In this document: one piece after another, positions 7,203 to 12,090 of the stretch
Layout of the letters: each line of letters begins with the position of its first letter
Position numbering within the stretch: the stretch's first letter is position 1
Assembly (NCBI GenBank): GCA_018715285.1
Contig: DVLW01000236.1
Coordinates: 1 to 12,090 of the forward strand
Reading direction: 5' to 3'
Length of the DNA stretch: 12,090 bases
From: Candidatus Faecivivens stercoripullorum
Lineage (GTDB): Bacteria; Bacillota; Clostridia; Oscillospirales; Ruminococcaceae
Translations under genes and position numbers: made by a program
The notes under the pieces: model-generated
The model's database searches: none
Told to the model about the DNA's origin: nothing
What the model saw: only the letters and a program-made list of their open reading frames with translations

Positions 7203-7233
7203 CGGCCCGCTCTTTTTCTGGGCGGGTCGTTTT
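7203..7233 (+). terminator. Intrinsic terminator after gpmI
   Basis: A 10-bp stem of CGGCCCGCTC (7203-7212) and GGGCGGGTCG (7220-7229), including two G-U pairs, encloses a 7-nt loop; TTTT (7230-7233) follows. It begins 17 nt after the gpmI stop and closes the glycolytic operon. Confidence 0.8.
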
Positions 7234-7262
7234 GTATGCAAAAATACCGACAGGTGGAAACT

Positions 7263-7310
7263 ATGAATATGCGGGATGTTTTTGCACGAGAAGACATGCC
7301 GGAATTTTAG
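7263..7310 (+). CDS. Possible 15-residue leader peptide ORF
   Basis: An ATG at 7263 opens a short frame reading MNMRDVFAREDMPEF and ending in TAG. AGGTGG (7252-7257) lies 5 nt upstream, a credible ribosome site. It sits in the leader of the wall-binding protein gene and is followed by a palindrome, a hairpin and a T-run. I do not recognise the peptide. It could be a leader peptide or a chance frame; no promoter was identified for it. Confidence 0.25.
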   Translation: MNMRDVFAREDMPEF

Positions 7311-7343
7311 ATACATATGTCGCTGTGACAGCGGTTTTAGATA
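7305..7343 (+). repeat. Leader element: 9-bp direct repeat around palindrome and small hairpin
   Basis: TTTTAGATA occurs at 7305-7313 and again at 7335-7343, exactly 30 bp apart. Between them lie the palindrome ACATATGT (7313-7320) and the hairpin CGCTG-TGA-CAGCG (7321-7333), followed by G and TTTT. The arrangement could be a short attenuator or a protein-binding site; it lies just upstream of the ribosome site for the next gene. Confidence 0.35.
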
Positions 7344-7358
7344 GGAAAGGGAAAGAAT

Positions 7359-8588
7359 ATGAGATTGCGGACCAGAACGCTGACGGCACTTTTTGCAGGT
7401 GTGCTGCCGGCAGTGCTGATGACGGGAATGTTTGGTACTACGGCGCTTGCTGAATCGTCAGAAGTGGCGGCGTATTCTGCTGTGAGCAGAAGTACGGCTG
7501 GATTCACAGAGATTAACGGCAGCTGGTATTATTTGGATGCGTCGGGCAATATGCTGACCGGTTGGCAGGAATATGACGATAACTGGTACTATATGGGCTC
7601 TGACGGAAAGATGCTGACCGGATGGCAGCAGATCGGAGGCAAATGGTATTATCTGTACGCTTCCGGACGGATGGCAACCGGTTGGGCAGAAGTGGACGGC
7701 AAATGGTATTACTTTAACGGCGGCGGTGTCATGAAGACCGGCTGGCTGGAGACAGGCGGTAAATGGTACTTCTTTAACGGCGGCGGCGTTATGCGTACCG
7801 GTTGGGTCAGCAACGGCGGCAAATGGTACTATATGGATGCAAACGGCGTGATGCAGACCGGATGGCTCAAAAAGGACGGCAGCTGGTATTATCTGGACAG
7901 CAACGGTGTTATGCAAACCGGTTCAAAGAAGATTGACGGCGTTTCTTATACCTTTTCTTCGGATGGTGTGCTGACCTCTGGAAATCCGCCTGCTTCGGCA
8001 TCGGATTTTGATCCGGAGTCTGTTCGCAGTGTGTTGGACGGAGCTTCACTGACGCCTAGATCAACGGCTGACAGTGAACTGAATAAGCTGGTGTCCAAAT
8101 GGATTTCGAGCAATCTTTCTTCGTCGATGAGCACCTGGGAAAAGGTGAAGACCATTTACGACGAGCTGCTGAAAATGGAGTATGGTACACCGGATGACAG
8201 CGTGATTGATACATCGGGAATGACAATGGATGAACTGATGAGCCTGTATTTCGATGGACCGGAATATAACGCCCGTCTGCTGCTGCTTACCAAGACCGGT
8301 ACTGAGGAACACTTTGCGGCTGAGCTGGCAACATTGCTGCGTGCAATTGGGCTGGACGCACAGGTCGCGGAAGGCATTATCTATCAGGATTCTGCACTGA
8401 CGAACGGTACTCCTTCCAGCTGGGTAACAGTGAAAATTGGCAGTAAAAACTATATCTTTGATGTGGCTTCCGACCTTCGTGCAGGCGGCGGATATGGTGG
8501 GTTCTGCCGTACCGCGTCTGAACTTGGCAATCGGTATCAGCAAAGTGATATCTTCGCTTTTCAGGCAGAGAAAACCTATTCTGCATAA
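7359..8588 (+). CDS. Secreted cell-wall-binding repeat protein with transglutaminase-like domain
   Basis: A 409-residue exported protein. Residues 1-31 form a signal peptide (basic MRLRTR start, hydrophobic core, cleavage likely after TTALA). Residues 54-208 hold seven 20-residue repeats plus a partial eighth of the choline/glucan wall-binding type (pattern GKWYY-x-G-x-M-x-TGW), expected to hold the protein on the cell surface. Residues about 238-395 resemble a transglutaminase/protease-like core: TGTEEHFAAELATLLRAIGL, SSWVTV and YIFDVA fit the Cys, His and Asp blocks. The Cys position appears to be Glu316 and the His position Ser353, with only Asp368 kept, so catalysis is doubtful and a binding or structural role more likely (inference). 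AGGAAAGG (7343-7350) supports the start. It ends at a bidirectional terminator. The substrate is unknown. Confidence 0.85.
   Translation: MRLRTRTLTALFAGVLPAVLMTGMFGTTALAESSEVAAYSAVSRSTAGFTEINGSWYYLDASGNMLTGWQEYDDNWYYMGSDGKMLTGWQQIGGKWYYLYASGRMATGWAEVDGKWYYFNGGGVMKTGWLETGGKWYFFNGGGVMRTGWVSNGGKWYYMDANGVMQTGWLKKDGSWYYLDSNGVMQTGSKKIDGVSYTFSSDGVLTSGNPPASASDFDPESVRSVLDGASLTPRSTADSELNKLVSKWISSNLSSSMSTWEKVKTIYDELLKMEYGTPDDSVIDTSGMTMDELMSLYFDGPEYNARLLLLTKTGTEEHFAAELATLLRAIGLDAQVAEGIIYQDSALTNGTPSSWVTVKIGSKNYIFDVASDLRAGGGYGGFCRTASELGNRYQQSDIFAFQAEKTYSA
7518..7982 (+). repeat. Eight tandem 60-bp coding units (wall-binding repeats)
   Basis: Seven complete 60-nt units and a final shortened unit encode the 20-residue repeats of the preceding CDS. 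The ACCGGTTGG/ACCGGATGG block returns every 60 bases. Units 4 and 5 (FNGGGVM) are nearly identical, suggesting recent duplication; the last unit diverges to GVSYTFSSDGVL, a usual capping form. Confidence 0.9.
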
Positions 8589-8594
8589 CCTATA

Positions 8595-8633
8595 AAAAAC
8601 AGGCGATACCTCATCAGGGTATCGCCTGTTTTT
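8595..8633. terminator. Bidirectional terminator between convergent genes
   Basis: A perfect 16-bp inverted repeat joins 8595-8610 and 8618-8633, with loop TCATCAG. The arms start with AAAAA and end with TTTTT, so each strand gives a GC-rich stem (core ACAGGCGATACC) followed by a U-tract. It serves the wall-binding protein on the plus strand and the PerR-like gene on the minus strand. Confidence 0.93.
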
Positions 8634-8646
8634 GCTGTTCTGGTCA

Positions 8647-9054
8647 TTATTCCATATGTCCAATGAGGTTAAGGTCAATCCGCTGCATATCCAGTCCATT
8701 GACCGGATGTTCAGACAGATAGCCGCTAATCATTTCCATCAGTTCGTCGTTGACATAATCGCGAACCTCTCGCGTTTCACTGTCGAGAATATGGAAATGC
8801 GGGAAGGTGTTGACATCAAAAATGATCGGTTCACCAGCCGATTCAATTTTCATAATCAGCCCTTTTTTCTCAAAAATCGAGAGGATATTGTAAATCGTGG
8901 CAAGCGTCAGGGTAACGTCGCGTTCCCGGAGGGCGGCAACTACGTCGTCGACCGTGACGTGGGTATTGAGTTCCCGCAGCACCCGAAGCACTTCCAGACG
9001 CTGCTGGGTGACCTGGATTTGATTGTCCCGCAGGATTTGCCTGAGCTTTTCCAT
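8647..9054 (-). CDS. Fur/PerR-family metalloregulator, cysteine-free
   Basis: A 135-residue dimeric DNA-binding repressor of the Fur superfamily. An N-terminal winged helix (QVTQQRLEVLRVLREL; TLATIYNILSIFEKKGLI) precedes a short dimerisation domain. His32, Asp80, His86, His88 and Asp99 have the identity and spacing of the regulatory metal ligands His37, Asp85, His91, His93 and Asp104 of Bacillus PerR; Asp rather than Glu at the last favours peroxide sensing over iron sensing. The structural zinc site is missing: the CxxC positions read Asp91 and Thr94, the C-terminal CxxC is absent, and no cysteine exists anywhere. The start is the inner ATG (minus strand, 9054), because AAGGAAG lies upstream at the right spacing; a frame open to 9084 has no such site. 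It has its own consensus promoter. Confidence 0.88.
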   Translation of the reverse strand: MEKLRQILRDNQIQVTQQRLEVLRVLRELNTHVTVDDVVAALRERDVTLTLATIYNILSIFEKKGLIMKIESAGEPIIFDVNTFPHFHILDSETREVRDYVNDELMEMISGYLSEHPVNGLDMQRIDLNLIGHME

Positions 9055-9069
9055 CGTTTTCTTCCTTTC

Positions 9070-9083
9070 TGTATAATCATACA
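9070..9083. repeat. TGTAT-AATC-ATACA inverted repeat in the PerR-like leader
   Basis: Perfect 5-bp arms (9070-9074 and 9079-9083) around four bases lie immediately upstream of the ribosome site on the minus strand. Part of it (TATAATCAT) resembles half of a Per box. It may be a second regulator site or chance in AT-rich DNA. Confidence 0.25.
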
Positions 9084-9091
9084 TAATAATC

Positions 9092-9119
9092 GATAGCAGA
9101 ATAAATTCTGGAATCTATC
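9092..9119. promoter_or_regulatory. Nested palindrome near the PerR-like start site (candidate operator)
   Basis: CAGAAT (9097-9102) and ATTCTG (9105-9110) form a 14-bp palindrome with a 2-bp centre. GATAG (9092-9096) and CTATC (9115-9119) add outer arms, the right one offset by GAAT. It begins about 5 bp after the -10 element on the minus strand, so it covers the predicted transcription start, a typical place for autorepression. Confidence 0.5.
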
Positions 9120-9123
9120 TAAT

Positions 9124-9152
9124 ATTATAATTGTTCAGAAAGCATTTGTCAA
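9124..9152 (-). promoter_or_regulatory. Perfect consensus promoter of the PerR-like gene
   Basis: On the minus strand TTGACA (plus 9147-9152) and TATAAT (plus 9124-9129) are separated by exactly 17 bp. Both hexamers are perfect sigma-A consensus matches. The -10 overlaps TTATAAT, which equals the left half of the PerR box consensus; the right half does not match. Confidence 0.92.
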
Positions 9153-9165
9153 GCAGCTATATCCA

Positions 9166-9191
9166 ACTGTACAAAATACTGGACTGTACAG
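9166..9191. repeat. Paired ACTGTACA repeats between divergent promoters
   Basis: ACTGTACA occurs at 9166-9173 and 9183-9190, 17 bp apart; the second is part of the perfect palindrome CTGTACAG (9184-9191). A third related site, CGTACAG, is at 9265-9271 just before the esterase -10. They lie upstream of both divergent promoters and may bind a regulator. Confidence 0.4.
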
Positions 9192-9204
9192 AACATACAT
9201 GACA

Positions 9205-9221
9205 GTTTTTTGCCAAAAAAC
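9205..9221. repeat. A/T-tract inverted repeat
   Basis: GTTTTTT (9205-9211) and AAAAAAC (9215-9221) are inverted arms around GCC. With no GC in the stem beyond one pair, a terminator is unlikely; phased A/T tracts upstream of promoters often bend DNA or act as UP-like elements (inference). Confidence 0.3.
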
Positions 9222-9274
9222 AGATGATTACCGTTTAGAATTTACAAAAAGTTCTGTTCTTTTCCGTACAGATA

Positions 9275-9283
9275 TGATATAAT
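9275..9283 (+). promoter_or_regulatory. Extended -10 promoter of the carboxylesterase-nitroreductase operon
   Basis: TG (9275-9276), one base, then a perfect TATAAT (9278-9283) forms an extended -10. The -35 region at 17 bp (TGTTCT) is poor, as is common with extended -10 promoters. The leader to the ATG at 9333 would be about 43 nt. Confidence 0.75.
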
Positions 9284-9332
9284 GTGAAATAGAATCAATA
9301 GCGTTTTGACGGATAGAAAGGAAGGATGAAGG

Positions 9333-10679
9333 ATGTCTCTGGTTTATACACAGTATGGTGCATTGCGCGGTAAGCGCAAGGACGGCTGTATTACATATTT
9401 CGGAGTACCTTATGCGCAGCCGCCGGTCGGCGATCTCAGATGGAAAGCGCCTCAGCCGCTCCAGCCCTGGACAGGGGAGCGTGAGGCTTTCGAATTTCCG
9501 CACCGTGCCTGGCAGATGGTACAGGAACCGCCGGTTGACGGCAAGGGAATCAACTATGCGCGTGAGTTTTATTCCAATCCTGCGTTTATGCCTCCAATGG
9601 ATGAGGATTGCCTGTATCTGAACATCTGGCGTCCGCTGACAGGAGAAAAACTGCCGGTTGCGTTCTGGATTCATGGCGGCGCTTTAATCAATGGATTTGG
9701 TTCAGAACTGGAGTTTGACGGCGAAGCGTTTGCACGCAAGGGCGTAATTCTGGTTACAATCAATTACCGGCTGGGTGCGTTCGGATTTTTGTGCCATCCT
9801 GAACTGGCAAAGGAAGATCCCAATGGCCGGTGTGGAAATTACGGCATCTTTGACCAGATTGCGGCGCTTAAATGGGTTAAGGAAAATATTGCGGCATTTG
9901 GCGGTGACCCTGACAAGATCACCATTTTTGGACAGTCTGCCGGCGCGATGAGTGTTCAGACGCTGCTTTCGTCGCCGCTGTCCCGGGATATGATGGCGGG
10001 TGCAATTATGCAGTCGGCCGGTGGTTATCAGGCCGGAGTCCTGAAAGACCGGACAATGGAAGAAGCGATGGAACAGGGACATCTGTTCTCTAAGCTGACC
10101 GGTGCCAACACGCTGGAAAAAATGCGTGCACTGCCGCCTGAAAAGATCATGCAGGCGGTTACAGTGATGATGGCAGAAGGATTCCGCACTGGCAGCGGAC
10201 TGCCATTTACAGCGGTTATTGACGGGTATCTGATGGAAAAGGGATACGATCAGGTTGTCGAGGATGGCGAATGCCCGGATATTCCGTATATGATCGGTTC
10301 CTGCGGCAATGACCTTGGACAGACGCCGGAAATGACCATGCGCGGCGGACACAGCCAGCTGTACTATGGCTGCATCAACTGGAGCCTGAAAAATGCTGAA
10401 CTGGGCCGTACACCGGCATATGTATACTATTTTGACCGTAAATTGCTGGGTGACTATTCGGGCGCATTCCATTCGGCAGAACTGTGGTATGTTTTCAATA
10501 CTCTTTCCCGCAGCTGGCGTCCCAAATCTCAGGCGGATTACCGTCTTGCCGAACAGATCAACAGCTACTGGGTCAACTTTATCAAGACTGGTAACCCCAA
10601 TGGAGAAGATCTGCCTTACTGGAAACCGTGCAGCTGGGACAGCCACCATGTCCAGCTGCTCGATGTGGATAATGCCTGA
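9333..10679 (+). CDS. Type-B carboxylesterase (alpha/beta hydrolase)
   Basis: A 448-residue cytosolic ester hydrolase of the carboxylesterase/para-nitrobenzyl esterase family; the substrate cannot be told from sequence. Visible: YFGVPYAQPPVGDLRWKAPQ (22-41), EDCLYLNIW (91-99), oxyanion-hole HGGA (114-117), ALKWVKENIAAFGGDPDKIT (178-197) and the nucleophile elbow GQSAG with Ser202. His380 in GAFHSAELWYVF fits the catalytic His. The acid is less clear: the usual G-x-x-x-D-E-G block reads GSCGNDLG (322-329), with Asp327 the likeliest stand-in for Glu. It is shorter than typical 480-500-residue members. No signal peptide is seen. AAAGGAAGG (9317-9325) lies 7 nt before the ATG. It is probably co-transcribed with the nitroreductase 17 bp downstream. 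Confidence 0.93.
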   Translation: MSLVYTQYGALRGKRKDGCITYFGVPYAQPPVGDLRWKAPQPLQPWTGEREAFEFPHRAWQMVQEPPVDGKGINYAREFYSNPAFMPPMDEDCLYLNIWRPLTGEKLPVAFWIHGGALINGFGSELEFDGEAFARKGVILVTINYRLGAFGFLCHPELAKEDPNGRCGNYGIFDQIAALKWVKENIAAFGGDPDKITIFGQSAGAMSVQTLLSSPLSRDMMAGAIMQSAGGYQAGVLKDRTMEEAMEQGHLFSKLTGANTLEKMRALPPEKIMQAVTVMMAEGFRTGSGLPFTAVIDGYLMEKGYDQVVEDGECPDIPYMIGSCGNDLGQTPEMTMRGGHSQLYYGCINWSLKNAELGRTPAYVYYFDRKLLGDYSGAFHSAELWYVFNTLSRSWRPKSQADYRLAEQINSYWVNFIKTGNPNGEDLPYWKPCSWDSHHVQLLDVDNA

Positions 10680-10696
10680 TGGACGGAGGAAAGGCC

Positions 10697-11245
10697 ATGG
10701 ATTTTATCGAACTGATGGCTGCCCGGTACAGTTGCCGGAGTTTTACCGATCAGCCGGTTTCGCGTGAAGATCTGAATGCCTGCGCGAAAGCCGCCTGTCT
10801 GGCACCTTCTGCACGCAATACACAGCCGTGGAAGATCATTCTGGTGGATGACCCGCAGACAGTTGCGCTGGTACGGGAGCAGACGTCGGATGAAGAACTG
10901 CATCTGAATATGTTTACCCGGAGTGCAACGGCATTTGCGGTATTTGTCAACGAAGGAATACCCTATACACCTGTCAACCGCGGCAAGATGAAAGGGGACA
11001 ATTACACCAAAAGTGATATCGGCGGCGCAATTCTCAGTTTCTGTCTGGAAGCCCAGCAGAGGGAAATTGGCAACTGTATCATCGGCTCATTCTGCGCGGA
11101 CGGTGTAAAAAAGGTACTGGGGATTCCCTCAGATAAAGGATTGGATTTGATTGTAGCGCTGGGTCATCCGGCTGACGGCACGATTCCAGCCAAGAACCGC
11201 CGTCCGATGGATGAAGTTGTATTTTATAACGAATATCCCGGTTAA
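10697..11245 (+). CDS. Nitroreductase-family FMN oxidoreductase
   Basis: A 182-residue member of the FMN-dependent nitroreductase family, dimeric NAD(P)H oxidoreductases acting on nitro compounds, quinones or related acceptors; the true substrate is unknown. The FMN-binding start ARYSCRSF (Arg10, Ser12, Arg14) and LAPSARNTQPWKI are clear, as are DIGGAILSFCLEAQ and LIVALGHPADG near the C-terminus. Length is at the short end for the family. The start at 10697 is chosen because GGAGG (10685-10689) lies 7 nt upstream; an in-frame ATG at 10679, overlapping the esterase stop, is possible but lies before that site. It is second in the esterase operon and is followed by a strong terminator. A shared detoxification or catabolic role with the esterase is only inferred. 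Confidence 0.92.
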   Translation: MDFIELMAARYSCRSFTDQPVSREDLNACAKAACLAPSARNTQPWKIILVDDPQTVALVREQTSDEELHLNMFTRSATAFAVFVNEGIPYTPVNRGKMKGDNYTKSDIGGAILSFCLEAQQREIGNCIIGSFCADGVKKVLGIPSDKGLDLIVALGHPADGTIPAKNRRPMDEVVFYNEYPG

Positions 11246-11258
11246 TTGCCGGACTTAA

Positions 11259-11302
11259 AAAGCGTCTTTTACGGCAGGAATTTCTGCTGTAAAAGACGCT
11301 TT
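11259..11302. terminator. 19-bp bidirectional terminator
   Basis: Arms 11259-11277 and 11284-11302 pair over 19 bp with one G-U (plus strand), loop GAATTT. The AAA/TTT arm ends give short U-tracts on both strands. It lies between the convergent nitroreductase and wall-binding protein genes and ends both transcripts. Confidence 0.9.
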
Positions 11303-11316
11303 GTCATATTTATCGT

Positions 11317-12090
11317 TTATTTGACGTTCGGGTTGCCCTGCTGCATCAGTTTTTCATCTGTCCAGGATTTGGAACAGATTCCGCACCAGTCTTCCCGTCC
11401 GGCAGCTTTTGCCTGAGCGAGTGTGCCGGAATTGGTGGCTGTACCCTTGAAGGAACGGCAGTGAGGGTCAATATGATATTTTGTGCCGGTTTTACCCCAG
11501 AAAACAACCTGCTTTTCTCCGGCAGGTGCAGTGGTAGTCTGTCCGGAGGAACTGCCGGAAGTGTTGTCATTGAGTACTCCATTGGATGAGAAGGTATATG
11601 TCTTGCCGTCGATGGTCTTTTTACCGGTGACCATTGCGCCGGAGCCGTCAAAATAGTACCAGTCTCCGTTCAATTCCAGCCAGCCGGTTTTCATTTTGCC
11701 GGAGGATTGGAGGTAGTACCAGGTATTACCGATCTGTTTCCATCCAGTCGCCATTTTACCGGAACTGTTCAGGTAATACCAGCACCCATCCAGACATTTC
11801 CAACCGGTTGCCATTTCACCGGAATCATTCAGATAATACCAGCATCCGTCGATGCTTTGCCAGCCGGTGCACATATGGCCATCTTCATTAAACCAGTACC
11901 ATTTATTCACGTCACAGACCCACTCATTACATGCCTGACGTCCGTCTTCATGGTGATAGGACCAGGAAGACGTCCCATGGTGAGAATCGCCGTTATGGTG
12001 CCATCCTGCGGCAGATACCGGAGCTGCCATAAGAGAAAAGGCGGTCAGAGCGGCCACTGTAACCGACAGCAGTCTTTTTCGGATATTTTT
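11317..12090 (-). CDS. Secreted wall-binding repeat protein with His-rich start and Cys/His mini-domain (5' partial)
   Basis: The frame is open through the right window edge, so the true start is outside: the residues before the GTG at 12057 read KNIRKRLLSVT, the basic start of a signal peptide continuing into VAALTAFSLMAAPVSAA. Numbering from that GTG, residues 18-40 are rich in paired His (HH at 20-21, 26-27, 35-36). Residues 51-150 are five 20-residue wall-binding repeats, with a sixth capping unit at 151-162 (GKTYTFSSNGVL). A Ser/Thr/Gly linker leads to residues 183-230, a small domain with YHIDPHC and WCGIC: His195, Cys200, Cys225 and Cys228 resemble a zinc-site pattern seen in small exported domains. 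The role is unknown; surface attachment is likely. It shares repeat type and cap with the 7359-8588 protein. Confidence 0.85.
   Translation of the reverse strand, partial: KNIRKRLLSVTVAALTAFSLMAAPVSAAGWHHNGDSHHGTSSWSYHHEDGRQACNEWVCDVNKWYWFNEDGHMCTGWQSIDGCWYYLNDSGEMATGWKCLDGCWYYLNSSGKMATGWKQIGNTWYYLQSSGKMKTGWLELNGDWYYFDGSGAMVTGKKTIDGKTYTFSSNGVLNDNTSGSSSGQTTTAPAGEKQVVFWGKTGTKYHIDPHCRSFKGTATNSGTLAQAKAAGREDWCGICSKSWTDEKLMQQGNPNVK
11572..11907 (-). repeat. Tandem 60-bp wall-binding repeat units
   Basis: Five full units and one partial unit of the same 20-residue type as in the other wall-binding protein. Three units carry unusual cysteines (HMCTGW, DGCWYYLN twice, KCLDG), which could form disulfides outside the cell. 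Confidence 0.88.

Noticed and set aside
4673..7297. 874-codon open frame on the minus strand
   Set aside because: It is phase-aligned with tpiA and gpmI and exists only because they lack TTA, CTA and TCA codons. It runs across intergenic hairpins, lacks recognisable motifs, and the sense genes are certain.
7282..7312. Promoter TTGCAC ... TTTTAG before the wall-binding gene
   Set aside because: The -10 candidates match poorly at any allowed spacing.
7232..7453. 73-codon plus-strand frame before the wall-binding gene
   Set aside because: Starts inside the gpmI terminator and overlaps the signal-peptide region of the real gene in another frame.
7518..7982. Regular 60-bp repeats as a CRISPR-like or satellite array
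   Set aside because: The periodicity is fully explained by in-frame 20-residue wall-binding repeats; there are no distinct spacers.
8632..9096. 154-codon plus-strand frame opposite the PerR-like gene
   Set aside because: Its start lies within the terminator region and its sequence is the complement of a clear Fur-family gene.
9186..9204. LexA box in the divergent region (GAACATAC...)
   Set aside because: Only one GAAC half is present; the matching GTTC half is not at the required spacing.
9055..9332. Full Per box (TTATAAT-N-ATTATAA)
   Set aside because: Only half-site matches were found; the second halves diverge, so only a partial resemblance is noted.
9702..10649. 315-codon minus-strand frame opposite the carboxylesterase
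   Set aside because: Phase-aligned with the esterase codons; no ribosome site or family motifs.

Overview
The window looks like a chromosomal segment from a Gram-positive Clostridia-type Firmicute, probably a gut-type Oscillospiraceae relative (inference). The signs are strong AGGAGG-type ribosome sites, TTGACA/TATAAT promoters, intrinsic terminators, an EndoA-type MazF, DegV, a PerR-like regulator, and two secreted proteins with 20-residue aromatic/glycine wall-binding repeats. There are no rRNA or tRNA genes, CRISPR arrays, insertion sequences or phage genes.

Left part (1-3365): an extended -10 promoter drives a regulator that joins a winged-helix/BTAD activator module to a C-terminal domain resembling a degenerate GGDEF domain. 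It converges on a solitary mazF-type toxin gene, and the two stop codons overlap. Divergent from mazF are trmL (wobble-base tRNA 2'-O-methyltransferase) and a degV-family fatty-acid-binding gene, followed by hairpin and terminator structures.

Middle (3366-7233): a glycolytic cluster pgk - tpiA - gpmI, with codon use unlike the neighbouring genes, as expected for highly expressed genes. One promoter candidate, overlapped by a 7-bp inverted repeat, lies before pgk. A terminator-like hairpin follows each of the three genes, so output may be stepped down along the operon. gap and eno are not in the window.

Right part (7234-12090): a secreted wall-binding protein with a transglutaminase-like domain that seems to lack the catalytic Cys and His; it is preceded by a leader with a possible 15-codon ORF, a palindrome, a small hairpin and a 9-bp direct repeat. 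A strong bidirectional terminator separates it from a convergent Fur/PerR-family gene. That protein keeps all five PerR regulatory metal ligands but has no cysteines, and its gene has a perfect consensus promoter with a palindrome near the predicted transcription start. Divergent from it, an extended -10 promoter drives a type-B carboxylesterase and a nitroreductase, apparently an operon. A 19-bp bidirectional terminator then separates these from a second secreted wall-binding protein on the minus strand. This protein is cut by the window edge and carries a His-rich N-terminus and a Cys/His mini-domain.

No wholly new multi-gene system is visible. The most unusual items are the BTAD/GGDEF-like fusion, the cysteine-free PerR-like regulator with its candidate operator, the pseudo-transglutaminase and the antitoxin-less MazF. 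All functional calls come from reading motifs; no database search was run.
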